64,000 nucleotides of DNA, taken from contig JAEYPO010000036.1 in NCBI GenBank assembly GCA_023410595.1, positions 62,001-126,000 on the forward strand, in the 5' to 3' direction. Below are positions 1 to 9,008 of the stretch, in pieces (position 1 is the stretch's first letter; each line of letters begins with the position of its first letter). This DNA comes from Bacillota bacterium (GTDB taxonomy: Bacteria; Bacillota; Clostridia; Christensenellales; SZUA-584). The notes under the pieces are model-generated. The model did not search any database. It was not told the DNA's origin and saw only the letters and a list, made by a program, of their open reading frames with translations. A program made the position numbers and the translations under genes.

Positions 1-595
1 CACGACGATAAAGCTAATTACCGGCATAATAAAGCCTGACAGCGGCAGGATACTCGTGGACGGCGCTGATGTGGAAAAAGAGCCGCTCAAAACAAAAAAG
101 AGCATAGGCTTTGTGCCCGACGACCCCAACGTTTTCCTGCGCCTTAAGGGCGTGGAATACCTGTCGTTTATGGCGGACATATATGAAGTCGGCTCCAGGG
201 AGCGCGAGGGCATAATCTCAGACCTCGCTAAGCGCTTTGAGATGATGAACGCGCTGGGCGACAGGATACAGAGCTATTCGCACGGTATGCGGCAGAAGAT
301 AGTGCTGATGGGCGCGCTGCTGCACAAACCGAGCGTGTGGATACTCGACGAGCCGATGACCGGGCTGGATCCGAAGTCGGCATACGAGCTTAAGCAAATG
401 ATGCGCGAGCATGCCAGCGAAGGCAAGACTGTGTTCTTTTCGACGCACGTGCTTGAAGTGGCCGAAAAGGTATGCGACAAAGTTGCCGTTATTAGCGCGG
501 GGAGAATAGTATTTGCGGGCGACATAGGGGATGTAAAAAAGACGGGCAACGAGTCGCTTGAAAAAATGTTCCTGGAGATGACGGAAAATGCGTAA
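1..595 (+). CDS. ABC transporter ATP-binding protein, 5' end outside window
   Basis: Nucleotide-binding subunit of an ABC exporter. The reading frame is open from base 2 and starts in the middle of the P-loop (TTIKLITGIIKPDSG), so the first part of the gene lies outside the window. A degenerate signature (SYSHGMRQK), the Walker B motif (VWILDEPMTGLDP) and the switch histidine (FFSTHVLE) are all present. The GTG at 56 is internal and is not the start. The stop overlaps the next gene, a membrane permease, by 8 bases, so the two are translationally coupled and probably form one transporter. The substrate cannot be read from sequence; drug or peptide export is common for this ATPase type. Confidence 0.93.
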   Translation, partial: TTIKLITGIIKPDSGRILVDGADVEKEPLKTKKSIGFVPDDPNVFLRLKGVEYLSFMADIYEVGSREREGIISDLAKRFEMMNALGDRIQSYSHGMRQKIVLMGALLHKPSVWILDEPMTGLDPKSAYELKQMMREHASEGKTVFFSTHVLEVAEKVCDKVAVISAGRIVFAGDIGDVKKTGNESLEKMFLEMTENA

Positions 596-2219
596 GATAC
601 TGCTGCTGGTAAAGATATTCTTAAAGAGCGGCGGAGGCATGTTTTTGGGCAAGAGCAAAAAAGCCAAATACCTCCTGCCATTGGTACTGCTGATTGCTTT
701 CGGGTCGTTCGCGCTTTCTATGGTGTTCTTTGCCATCGAGATATACAACGGACTGGCGCCGTTTAACGCGCAAAGCATAATATTGCCTCTTATATTCGGC
801 TCTACAAGCATTGTAATATTTCTTTTCGGCATATTCTACGTTATATCAATAATGTATCACGCGGACGACGTGGAGCAGATGAAATACATGCCGCTTAAAG
901 TTTATCATATACTCGGAGCAAAGTTCATACTGCTCGTCATGTACGAATATATTTTCGAGGCGTTCATACTTGCGCCTGTGCTGGTGGCATACGGCGTAAT
1001 GAGCGGCGCGGGAGCAGTGTACATTGTATATTCTGTGATACTTTTTCTGATAACGCCTGTTATTGCGCTGTCCATAGCGGCTCTGCTTGTGATGATAGTA
1101 ATGCGTTTTACGAGCTTTGGCAAAAACAAGCAGGCGTTTGCATTCATAGGCAGCATACTTGCTATGGTGCTGGCTATAGGATTCAACGTGGTGGTGCAGA
1201 GCTATGCGTCGCAGATAAGCAATGCCGCTTTGATGGAGGCTTTTAAAAACTCGACCCTGCCCGATCTTTTCGGCAGCATATTTCCGGGGATAGGATTTGC
1301 CTCAAAGGCGCTGCTTGAAAGCGCCACTCTGGAGGGCCTTTGGAACCTTCTTTTATTCGCGCTGTGCACGGCGGTAGCCGTGGCGGTATTTATGATCGCG
1401 GGACGGCTGCTGTATATTAAGGGGGTTTCCGGCATCACCGAAACGTCCGCAAAGCGCAGGGCGATAAAGGACCTGGGACGCGAGACGGAAAGCGCGTCGG
1501 CACTAAGGGCGTATTTTAAAAAGGAAATACGGCTGCTTTTCAGGTCTCCGATAGCGTTTATGAACTGCGTGCTGATAACGTTTATCTGGCCTCTGATCAT
1601 ATTGATAATGGTGTTCAGCGGAGGCGGAGGCAAGACGGAAGCTTTTACGTATTTGATATCCCAGATGAACGACGGACTCTTACTGGCTGTACTTGTGGGC
1701 GCGAGTGCTTTTATAGCCTCGTCAATACCGATAACGAGCACGGCGATATCGCGGGAGGGAAAGTCGCTTTATTTCGCGAAATACATACCCATGAGCATGC
1801 ACAAACAGCTCGAGGCCAAGGTATTAACCGGCATGCTGTTCTCGGGGATAAGCATATTGCTGCTCGTGCTGGTGGGGATTTTAATGGGGGCGAGCATAAC
1901 CGTATCAATAGCGGCTCTTGTAATTGGGATGATAGCAATGGCGGCTATCTCGTACGCGGGGCTGCTGATAGACGTAGGGAACCCTAAGCTCGAATGGATA
2001 AACGAGCAGCAGGCCATAAAGCAGAACATGAACTCCATGCTCAGTATGCTGGTGGGCGTGCTGTTCGGAGCGATAGCTATAGTGCCCGCGGCGGTGTTCA
2101 ATACGTCGCTCGCGGTCTCGGCTGGATATTGCCTGGTATTCTTCCTTGCGATGCTGCTTATATTAAGGGGCCGCGCCAACACGAGAGCCGTCGAAAAGAT
2201 TATTGTAATGGACGTCTGA
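588..2219 (+). CDS. ABC exporter permease, polytopic membrane protein
   Basis: 543-residue integral membrane protein with about twelve hydrophobic segments in two blocks separated by a charged loop near residues 285-320. Its start overlaps the end of the ATPase gene, which makes it the membrane partner of that ATPase. It is longer than a typical ABC-2 permease (about 250-400 residues) and may be a fused or double-domain type. Its last 57 bases overlap the end of the convergent GGDEF/EAL gene. The substrate is unknown. Confidence 0.82.
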   Translation: MRKILLLVKIFLKSGGGMFLGKSKKAKYLLPLVLLIAFGSFALSMVFFAIEIYNGLAPFNAQSIILPLIFGSTSIVIFLFGIFYVISIMYHADDVEQMKYMPLKVYHILGAKFILLVMYEYIFEAFILAPVLVAYGVMSGAGAVYIVYSVILFLITPVIALSIAALLVMIVMRFTSFGKNKQAFAFIGSILAMVLAIGFNVVVQSYASQISNAALMEAFKNSTLPDLFGSIFPGIGFASKALLESATLEGLWNLLLFALCTAVAVAVFMIAGRLLYIKGVSGITETSAKRRAIKDLGRETESASALRAYFKKEIRLLFRSPIAFMNCVLITFIWPLIILIMVFSGGGGKTEAFTYLISQMNDGLLLAVLVGASAFIASSIPITSTAISREGKSLYFAKYIPMSMHKQLEAKVLTGMLFSGISILLLVLVGILMGASITVSIAALVIGMIAMAAISYAGLLIDVGNPKLEWINEQQAIKQNMNSMLSMLVGVLFGAIAIVPAAVFNTSLAVSAGYCLVFFLAMLLILRGRANTRAVEKIIVMDV

Positions 2220-4523
2220 GGATACATAGCCCGCATAGCGTTCGAGATTATCGGGCGTAAGCGGTTTAGAGAAGTAAAAACCCTGAAAGTTTCTGCAGCC
2301 CAGGCTGCAGAGCTTTCTTATTTGTTCGGCCGTCTCGGCGTATTCCACTACGATTTCCACGCCGAGCGCGTCGCACATGAGTTTTAACGACTCGAATATC
2401 GCAGAGCTGTAGACGTTTTTATGGATATCGAGGCTGATCTCCTTGTCTATTTTAAGCGTATTCACGTTAAGATACTTAAAGTAAGTAAGTGAAGAGAACC
2501 CTGACCCAAAGTCGTCTATGGCTATGCGCACCCCCGCATTAGAAAGCTCCAGTATCTTTGAAACGACGGTATGATCGGCAAGGGCGGCAAGCGTTTCGGT
2601 GACTTCCACTTCAAAGCAATGCCTCGGTATGTCATTGCTGTCCAGCGTCTGAAGTATGTACGGAACAAGAAAGTTGTTGTCGAACTGCCGCACGGAGAGG
2701 TTTATGCTGAGCTTGGGAAGCTCTAGGCCTTTGTCCGACCACTCTTTGAACTGGCGCGCCGACTCCTCTATCACCCAGTTTCCAACGGGTATTATCATAC
2801 CGCTGTCTTCGAGTAGGTTAATGAACTGATCGGGCGGAACCTTTCCGAATTCGGTATTAGTCCACCTCAAAAGCGCTTCCACTCCGCAAAGCCTGTGCGT
2901 AACGACGTTATACTGCGGCTGGTATTCGAGCGAAAACTCCCTGTTGTTAAGAGCGGTGCGCAAAGCGTTGAGCAGCTTGTTACGTTTCATTATCTCGTGC
3001 TCGTTCTGCTCTGAGTAGAACGCGAAATGTTCCCTTGTCTTCTTTGCCTGGCCGAGCGCCAAACTTGCTTTATGTATAAGACTTTTGGCGTTTTCTTCGG
3101 CGGCGGACGTACATATTCCGATATTGACCGACGCGGATATGAATTTATCCTGTATCATAAGGGGCTGCTGGAACGCCTGTACAATATGTTCCGCGATAAA
3201 TGCCGCCGAGCCCGGTACGCCTGACGGCTTTATAACGACGAACTCGTCGCCCTTCATGCGGGCGAACATATCCGTCCCCGTTACGTACCGCCTTATGAGT
3301 TCTGCGGTCTTTTTTATAAGCTGATCGCCCGTTTCGTATCCGTATGAACTGTTGATATGGTCTATCTTGCCGGGATCCACAAGCAGCACTGTAACGGGCT
3401 CTTTTCTGTTATGTAACAGGCCTTCAAGCTCCTGCATCATGGACGTATAGTTGGGGAGCTTGGTAAGCGGGTCTACAAACGCGAGTTCGTGTATCTTTTT
3501 TTCAGAGCGCTTTGCTTCCGTTATGTCTCTAATAGACACCATACGGCCTAAATGCGCGCCTCTGTCGCTGCTCAGCACTACGGCGGACAGGCTGTAAAAC
3601 CGCCTGCCTAACTGAAGCTCCGAATGGCGTGTCTTTTTCTCTATGAGAGAAGCTAAAGCTCCGGAAAGCTCAAAGCAGTCTTTGCCGAGCGCCTCGTCTT
3701 TTGTAACAGAGAATATGTTCTCCGCTATTGGGTTTACGTCGAGTATGCGGTTTTCGCTGTCCAGCAGTATTATACCGTCCAGCGTTTTTGTGATTATCAT
3801 ATCGCGGGCAAGCGGCCGCAGATAAAACTGGCTTGTGGATGTCGCGAGATACGTCAGCAGCGCGCCGGAAAACAGCAGCGAGACCGGGGTAAAATCTATA
3901 TAGCTGTCCGCAAAACCCTTCAAGTAATACATAGCGTTTACGAATATCGGAACAATGGCGGAAAACACAAGCATTAACGCCTGTCCTGAAGCCAGTCTCG
4001 TCGTTTTCAGGGAAACATATATTATATAAACAAAAGCGGCTAACACGACAGCATAGGAGTATGCTGACGATAACCTCATGGCTATGCCGTACTGCGGGTA
4101 AAGGAACGTGTAAGCAGTGTTATCGAAATGATATACAAAGACGTCCGAGTACATAGCCCCGTGCAGCTCGTTTGTGAACATGAGCGCTATGAATACGACG
4201 GGCGGTAAAAACAGCAGGCACATAGCGGCGGGCAGCTTGCGGGGCGAAGGATGCGCGTATCTAAGCACAAACAACAGGAAAAAAACTGATATGAGCGCCA
4301 ACGCGATGTATTTGACTTTATCGGCTGCAAATTTCGCAGCTTTTTCCGCAAAATTAAGCTCAAAAGAGTAAGCTGCGCACCAAAGCACAATAAGCAGCAG
4401 AATTATAAAGAGATGGTTTGCTGCAAACGTCTTCTTTTGATTTTTGACATATGACGCCAACATGACGCATAGTATAGCGGCAGCTATTATCGGTACGCTG
4501 TAAGGATTAAAACTAAAACTCAA
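2163..4523 (-). CDS. 7TM-PAS-GGDEF-EAL cyclic-di-GMP signalling protein, GGDEF half degenerate
   Basis: 786 residues. The N-terminal 215 form seven or so membrane segments like the 7TM sensor regions of histidine kinases. A PAS domain (about 235-345), a GGDEF domain (about 350-510) and an EAL domain (about 525-770) follow. The GGDEF signature reads MKGDEF near residue 424, and the usual DxDxF metal site reads VDPGKID, so cyclase activity is doubtful. The EAL domain keeps its key motifs: GVEALLRW, NLS, IDDFGSGFSS, LKIDKE and a glutamate in VVEYAET. It is therefore probably a phosphodiesterase with a regulatory GGDEF-like domain. The start is TTG, placed by an upstream AGAGG. The 3' end overlaps the convergent permease gene by 57 bases. 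Confidence 0.9.
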   Translation of the reverse strand: MSFSFNPYSVPIIAAAILCVMLASYVKNQKKTFAANHLFIILLLIVLWCAAYSFELNFAEKAAKFAADKVKYIALALISVFFLLFVLRYAHPSPRKLPAAMCLLFLPPVVFIALMFTNELHGAMYSDVFVYHFDNTAYTFLYPQYGIAMRLSSAYSYAVVLAAFVYIIYVSLKTTRLASGQALMLVFSAIVPIFVNAMYYLKGFADSYIDFTPVSLLFSGALLTYLATSTSQFYLRPLARDMIITKTLDGIILLDSENRILDVNPIAENIFSVTKDEALGKDCFELSGALASLIEKKTRHSELQLGRRFYSLSAVVLSSDRGAHLGRMVSIRDITEAKRSEKKIHELAFVDPLTKLPNYTSMMQELEGLLHNRKEPVTVLLVDPGKIDHINSSYGYETGDQLIKKTAELIRRYVTGTDMFARMKGDEFVVIKPSGVPGSAAFIAEHIVQAFQQPLMIQDKFISASVNIGICTSAAEENAKSLIHKASLALGQAKKTREHFAFYSEQNEHEIMKRNKLLNALRTALNNREFSLEYQPQYNVVTHRLCGVEALLRWTNTEFGKVPPDQFINLLEDSGMIIPVGNWVIEESARQFKEWSDKGLELPKLSINLSVRQFDNNFLVPYILQTLDSNDIPRHCFEVEVTETLAALADHTVVSKILELSNAGVRIAIDDFGSGFSSLTYFKYLNVNTLKIDKEISLDIHKNVYSSAIFESLKLMCDALGVEIVVEYAETAEQIRKLCSLGCRNFQGFYFSKPLTPDNLERYAGYVSSDVHYNNLFDGSRVGAAP

Positions 4524-4552
4524 AACAAACCTCTTATTGGCACAATACAGAT

Positions 4553-4581
4553 ATTATATAAACCTTTGAAGATATGGTAAA
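4553..4581 (-). promoter_or_regulatory. Putative sigma-A promoter of the GGDEF/EAL gene
   Basis: On the minus strand TTTACC and TATAAT are separated by 17 bp, about 30 bp upstream of the TTG start. The divergent lemA promoter lies next to it. Confidence 0.5.
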
Positions 4582-4599
4582 ACAAATTTTTTCTGTTTA

Positions 4600-4628
4600 T
4601 TGTTTGTAATGCATGCGCGTCTTATAAT
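4600..4628 (+). promoter_or_regulatory. Putative sigma-A promoter of lemA
   Basis: TTGTTT and TATAAT with a 17-bp spacer, about 98 bp upstream of the lemA start. The -35 is weak and the -10 is perfect. Confidence 0.4.
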
Positions 4629-4725
4629 ATAATCATTTGTAACGGATACCGAAAACGAGCTTTGGTAAACCTTAATATGTCATAAAAGCCAGGCTGTTGG
4701 GGTAAAAAAAGAAGGAGGAAATATA

Positions 4726-5280
4726 ATGATCATAGGTATAATAATAGCGGCGGTCGTCGCTATAATAATCATCTGGGCTGTTGCTTCTTACAACGGTTTT
4801 ATACGCTTAAGGAACACGATAGAGGAAGCCTTCTCCACCATGGACGTGTATCTAAAAAAGAGGTACGATCTCATACCGAATCTCGTAGAGACTGTCAAGG
4901 GTTACGCGAGCCATGAAAAAGAGACGCTCGAACGCGTTGTAACCGCGAGAAACATGGCGGCGTCCGCGACGTCGCTGGAGGACAGGGTAGAGAAGGAAAA
5001 CATACTTCAAGGCACGCTTAAAAGTCTGTTCGCCATAGCGGAAGCCTACCCCGACCTCAAGGCAAACACGAATTTTTTAGAATTGCAGGGCGAGCTTTCT
5101 CGCATAGAAGACGAGATAGCCAATTCGAGAAAGTACTACAACGCGGTAGTAAAGCAGAACAATATAAAACGCGAAGCGTTCCCGAGCGCGATAATCGCTG
5201 GTCTGTTCGGATTCGATAAGAAGCCCATGTTTGAAGTGGGCGGCGAGCAGGAGAGGGAAGCCGTTAAGGTGCAGTTCTGA
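4726..5280 (+). CDS. lemA: LemA family protein
   Basis: 184 residues: one N-terminal membrane anchor (residues 2-21, very rich in Ile and Val), then a helical LemA domain with the characteristic YDLIPNLVETVKGYASHEKE stretch. The length matches the family. LemA proteins are membrane-anchored with the helical bundle outside; their molecular role is not settled. A strong AAGGAGG lies just upstream of the ATG. The gene stands alone with its own terminator, without the TPM-domain partner that often accompanies LemA. Confidence 0.93.
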   Translation: MIIGIIIAAVVAIIIIWAVASYNGFIRLRNTIEEAFSTMDVYLKKRYDLIPNLVETVKGYASHEKETLERVVTARNMAASATSLEDRVEKENILQGTLKSLFAIAEAYPDLKANTNFLELQGELSRIEDEIANSRKYYNAVVKQNNIKREAFPSAIIAGLFGFDKKPMFEVGGEQEREAVKVQF

Positions 5281-5340
5281 CAGCGTCTGCACTACTGGTA
5301 ACGCTTTGGTTTATTGATAAACGTTAGTATGATTTTAATC

Positions 5341-5368
5341 AGCAAAAGCCGCAACGCGGCTTTTTTGC
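5341..5368 (+). terminator. Rho-independent terminator after lemA
   Basis: Perfect 9-bp stem AAAAGCCGC / GCGGCTTTT with a 3-base loop, followed by more T residues. Confidence 0.85.
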
Positions 5369-5486
5369 TTGTCCGGTTGCCGGCAACAGGTAAACATTTG
5401 TAACGGCTCGGTAATAATTTTGCGTTCCATTTAATAAGAAAATTATGGTATTATCAGTTGGCGATTGATATAAGGAGGATTCAGCG

Positions 5487-6959
5487 ATGAAAAAAGCCTC
5501 GATGTTTGTATTGATTATGCTTATGATAATTCTCTGCCCTGCGTGTGGCAGTAACGCTCGGTACGATATACCGGGAAAGGATATGGGTGCAGCGCAGCCC
5601 GCCCGTGACGGAGACTTGGAAGTGGCGTGGAGATGCACTACCAAAGAAAGCGAGTGGCAGGACAACGGCGCCGTAAATTTGAGCTTTGCTTCCTCGGGGA
5701 ACGCGGATATAAATATAGATACGTCGCGGCTTCGGCAGGAGGTTAAAGGCTTTGGCGGAGCGTTCAACGAAAAGGGCTGGGCGGCGCTGTCGGCGCTTGA
5801 GCCGGAGCAAAGGGACGCGTGTCTTAAGGCGCTGTTTGACCCGGCGGAAGGGGCGAAATTCAATATCTGCAGAGTGCCGATAGGGGCGAGTGATTACGCC
5901 ATATCGCGCTATACGCTGAACGATACAAAAGACGATTACGGCATGAACGATTTTTCCATAGATCGGGACAGGGAAAACCTGATACCGTACATAAAAGCCG
6001 CAATGAAGTTTAACCCGGGCCTTGCGGTCTGGGGCTCGGCATGGACGCCGCCTGCATGGATGAAGACGAGCGGCGGTTACGACGGCGGGTACATGAAGGA
6101 CGAAGCAGATGTGTATAAGGCCTATGCGCTTTACCTTGCGCTTTTTGCGGAAAGCTATCAGGCGGAAGGGATTAACCTTTACGCCGTTGCCGTACAGAAT
6201 GAGCCCGGGATAGACAGGAACTACCCGAGCTGTATGTGGGAGCCTGAGCAGTACAGAACGTTCATAAAGGATTATATGGGGCCGCTGTTCGAAGAGCGGG
6301 GCGTAAACGCCTCAATTATGCTGGGCACTATGGAGGACAGCGATTTTCGGCGGTTTCCCGCGCTGCTGGCAGACCCCGACGTCAACAAATACGTTTCCAT
6401 AGTCGGCTTTCAATGGGGCGGGATAGATTCCGTCGCTATGACGCGGGAGTATTATCCCGATAAACTGATATATCAGACGGAGACGGAGTGCGGCAACTTT
6501 TACTGGAAGCCGGGGTACGACTCCGACCGTCCGCCAAACGACTGGGCGTACGGCGTTTACACATGGAACAAGATAAAGGATTACTTTGACGAGGGCGTCA
6601 ACGCTTATTTGCTGTGGAACATGGTGCTGGACGAAGAGGGAAAGAGCATCGACTCACAAAACCCGTGGCCGCAGAACGCCGCTGTAACGGTGGACTTAAG
6701 CGCGAAAGAAGCGGCGTATACGCCTATGTTCTACGCGGTAAAACACTTTTCGTATTATGTGCAGCCCGGCGCGCGCTGCGTAGATACCCGTGACGCGCAG
6801 GGAGCTTTGGCGTTTTTGAACCCGGACGGCAGCCTTGTGATAGAGCTGCAGAACGATAGCAGCGAACAGCAAACGCTCACTTTGGACATTGACGGTGGCA
6901 TGCTGACGGTTTCGCTTCCGGGTACGTCCTGGAATACTCTCATAGTGACAAAGCATTGA
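5487..6959 (+). CDS. Glycoside hydrolase family 30 lipoprotein
   Basis: 490 residues. The signal peptide ends in a lipobox (ILCPAC), so the enzyme is probably tethered outside the membrane. A (beta/alpha)8 catalytic domain is followed by a C-terminal beta-sandwich (about 415-490), as in GH30. The acid/base glutamate lies in AVAVQNEPG (E239). The nucleophile lies in YQTETECG (E332 or E334). RGFGGAFNE-like and SAWTPPAWMKT segments are typical of GH30 glucosylceramidase or beta-1,6-glucanase-type enzymes. The exact substrate cannot be assigned. A clear AAGGAGG precedes the ATG. It appears monocistronic. Confidence 0.9.
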   Translation: MKKASMFVLIMLMIILCPACGSNARYDIPGKDMGAAQPARDGDLEVAWRCTTKESEWQDNGAVNLSFASSGNADINIDTSRLRQEVKGFGGAFNEKGWAALSALEPEQRDACLKALFDPAEGAKFNICRVPIGASDYAISRYTLNDTKDDYGMNDFSIDRDRENLIPYIKAAMKFNPGLAVWGSAWTPPAWMKTSGGYDGGYMKDEADVYKAYALYLALFAESYQAEGINLYAVAVQNEPGIDRNYPSCMWEPEQYRTFIKDYMGPLFEERGVNASIMLGTMEDSDFRRFPALLADPDVNKYVSIVGFQWGGIDSVAMTREYYPDKLIYQTETECGNFYWKPGYDSDRPPNDWAYGVYTWNKIKDYFDEGVNAYLLWNMVLDEEGKSIDSQNPWPQNAAVTVDLSAKEAAYTPMFYAVKHFSYYVQPGARCVDTRDAQGALAFLNPDGSLVIELQNDSSEQQTLTLDIDGGMLTVSLPGTSWNTLIVTKH

Positions 6960-7072
6960 ACGGGGTGCATAATATATCACCGATTATGGTCAGGCATATC
7001 TTGACATCATATGCTTTTTTCTGTATGTTATGATTATAGTCATTATGTATCAATTCTTGATTGCAAACAACG

Positions 7073-7091
7073 GCAGGATCGCCGATCCTGC
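7073..7091. repeat. Palindrome upstream of a small membrane protein gene
   Basis: Perfect inverted repeat GCAGGATC-gcc-GATCCTGC, 25 bp before the next start codon. It could be an operator or an RNA hairpin in the leader; no T-run follows, so it is not a terminator. Confidence 0.5.
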
Positions 7092-7116
7092 AATCCATTA
7101 AGTCAGGAGAAGTAGT

Positions 7117-7647
7117 ATGAATAAAGACCGTGGTATCAACTTTGAGGTAACCGTTGAGTTTATCGCCGCCGCAGGGCTGACGGTTCTTTTCTTTCTGCCG
7201 GGTTTCGGCTTTTTAGGCAAGGCGGTTTCCTGCGCCGGTATATTCCCCATGATGAGAGAAACGATGCAATCTTCCGAGTACGGCTGGGCGGCGTATACGT
7301 TTCTGCTGCTTTACATTATTCCTTTGCTTGCGGTTGTCTGCGCTATATGCTTTATCGCCGGGAACAAGCACGCCGTGCGGAGCAACTTCGTCTCCCTGTG
7401 CTATACAACCATTGCGCTATTGGTAATATTGATACTGACGGGGGCGTATTCGGTATCCGGGTTTGCAGATTACGGTCAATCGCTGCTCGATACGGTATCC
7501 GGAATGGGAACGCCTTTTTGGATAATGATCGCCGTGTCGGTAGCGGGGCTTATTTTCTCCGCCATCGCAAGGTCTATGAGGAAGCCGGTAGTGTATGCGG
7601 CAGGCTCCGGCGCGCCGCCTGCTGACAAGCAGGACGAAAAACATTGA
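7117..7647 (+). CDS. Hypothetical membrane protein, four TM segments
   Basis: 176 residues with hydrophobic segments near 13-32, 58-81, 94-112 and 132-150 and a short polar tail. No family recognised. AGGAG precedes the ATG at 7117. It lies between two terminators and is probably transcribed alone. A perfect palindrome just upstream suggests regulated expression. Confidence 0.75.
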   Translation: MNKDRGINFEVTVEFIAAAGLTVLFFLPGFGFLGKAVSCAGIFPMMRETMQSSEYGWAAYTFLLLYIIPLLAVVCAICFIAGNKHAVRSNFVSLCYTTIALLVILILTGAYSVSGFADYGQSLLDTVSGMGTPFWIMIAVSVAGLIFSAIARSMRKPVVYAAGSGAPPADKQDEKH

Positions 7648-7750
7648 GCCAGGCAGCAATCATAGCGCCTTGTTGTCTATAGGGCCGCTGCCTGCGTCAT
7701 AAGTTTATAAATTTCAAAACACTGTATTTTCTGATTCATCAAGAGCGCCA

Positions 7751-7780
7751 AAGAGCCTCCCGCGGGGACGGCTCTTTTCT
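7751..7780 (+). terminator. Terminator after the small membrane protein gene
   Basis: AAGAGCC / GGCTCTT stem with a GC-rich loop, followed by TTCTTATT. Confidence 0.65.
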
Positions 7781-7844
7781 TATTTGGCTGAAAATCCAAC
7801 ATTGCATCATGATAATTAACGCTTATGAATGTAATACAAAAAGC

Positions 7845-7859
7845 AGTATGTAACATACT
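7845..7859. promoter_or_regulatory. Operator-like inverted repeat upstream of peroxiredoxin
   Basis: AGTATG-taa-CATACT, perfect, about 50 bp before the peroxiredoxin start. It does not match the PerR consensus. No good -35/-10 pair could be placed with confidence. Confidence 0.35.
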
Positions 7860-7910
7860 TTTATCAGACAGAATACATTAATATGAGATTATATCTGGGA
7901 AGTGAATATA

Positions 7911-8690
7911 TTGGATAATTATAATATGAAACAGATTGCGGATAAAAAAAGCAACGAGATGACGGAGCGCAGTGAGGCGATGGCCGGGCGCATGCAGCAT
8001 ATGGCCGCCAGCGAGATGACAGACAAGAACGAGATGACGGCGGGGCATATGAGCCACACCGTATGCGCTATGCCGCCGGGGCTGGGTGAAAAAGCGCCGG
8101 AATTCACGGCGGTGACTACAGACGGCGTAAAGAGCCTTTCAGACTACCGCGGCAAGTGGCTCATAATGTTTTCCCATCCGGGCGATTTCACGCCCGTCTG
8201 CACTACGGAGTTCATAGCGTTCGCGCAGAGGTACGAGGACTTCCGCGACAGAAAAGCGGAGCTTTTGGGGCTCTCAATAGACTCGAACCCATCGCATATA
8301 GCATGGATAATAAATATATACAGGACAACAGGCGTGGAGATACCGTTCCCTATAATCGCCGACCGGGACATGTCGATAGCGAGGCTGTACGGTATGATAC
8401 AGCCGGGTGTAAGCTCTACGGAGACAGTTCGCAACGTATTCTACATCGACCCCAAAGGCATCATACGCGCAAAGCTCATATATCCGCTGACAAACGGCAG
8501 GAACATAGAGGAGATACTCCGGCTGCTCGACGCTTTGCAGACTTCGGACGCGCAAAAGGTGGCGACGCCCGCTAACTGGAGGCCGGGCTGTCCCACTATA
8601 ATACCGGTCGCAAAGACTCTCGCCGAGGCAAAGGAAAGGCTTGAACTCGGTGAAAACTGCACAGACTGGTATCTGTGCTACAGGAACTGA
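7911..8690 (+). CDS. Peroxiredoxin (Prx6-like AhpC/TSA) with Met/His-rich N-terminal extension
   Basis: Thiol peroxidase that reduces peroxides. The core starts near residue 58 (PGLGEKAPEFTAVTTDG) and has the peroxidatic cysteine in PGDFTPVCTTEF. The C-terminal part, with NWRPGC and a DWYLCY tail, resembles the long archaeal/Prx6-type enzymes. In front is an extension of about 55 residues with ten Met and three His in repeats such as NEMT, EMTAGHM and MQHM, not usual for the family. The TTG at 7911 fits the GGGA site at 7897-7900 best; GTG 7902 and ATG 7926 are alternatives. It is monocistronic, with a terminator downstream. Confidence 0.88.
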   Translation: MDNYNMKQIADKKSNEMTERSEAMAGRMQHMAASEMTDKNEMTAGHMSHTVCAMPPGLGEKAPEFTAVTTDGVKSLSDYRGKWLIMFSHPGDFTPVCTTEFIAFAQRYEDFRDRKAELLGLSIDSNPSHIAWIINIYRTTGVEIPFPIIADRDMSIARLYGMIQPGVSSTETVRNVFYIDPKGIIRAKLIYPLTNGRNIEEILRLLDALQTSDAQKVATPANWRPGCPTIIPVAKTLAEAKERLELGENCTDWYLCYRN

Positions 8691-8725
8691 TAAGCTGAGA
8701 TTGAAAGCGGCCTTAATCAATTGAC

Positions 8726-8752
8726 AAAGGTGCGCTGACAGCGCATCTTTAT
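8726..8752 (+). terminator. Terminator after peroxiredoxin
   Basis: AAAGGTGCGC / GCGCATCTTT stem with one G-T pair and a 5-base loop, then ATT. Confidence 0.65.
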
Positions 8753-8808
8753 TGTAGAGATATTTCGTTTTTTGTTTCTGGAACAATATTAACAAGCTTG
8801 CATACCAG

Positions 8809-8919
8809 GCCGTCATATTGACGGCTTATATTTATACTATATAACGGTCTGTAATTAATAATCAGGTCTTAGGTCATCGGCGGAAGACCGCATACAAAGG
8901 CGACCGATTAATGGTCGCC
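8809..8919. other. Gene-free stretch with two hairpins
   Basis: The 318 bases between peroxiredoxin and the sugar permease hold no gene. Besides the peroxiredoxin terminator there are GCCGTCA-tat-TGACGGC (8809-8825) and GGCGACC / GGTCGCC (8899-8919). The second may end the leftward sugar-transporter transcript, but its T-run is short. Confidence 0.4.
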
Positions 8920-9008
8920 CTCGAACTGGCCCTGCCGATTTTGCTGCACTTGTAATCTTTCAAGCTGAGAGCAAACAGCTCCCGGACATTTTTGCAGGCA
9001 TATATGCT

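Noticed and set aside
1994..2260. Frames of 60-170 codons antisense or out of frame to large genes across the window
   Set aside because: They shadow recognised genes, lack RBSs and have biased, Arg- or Cys-rich compositions.
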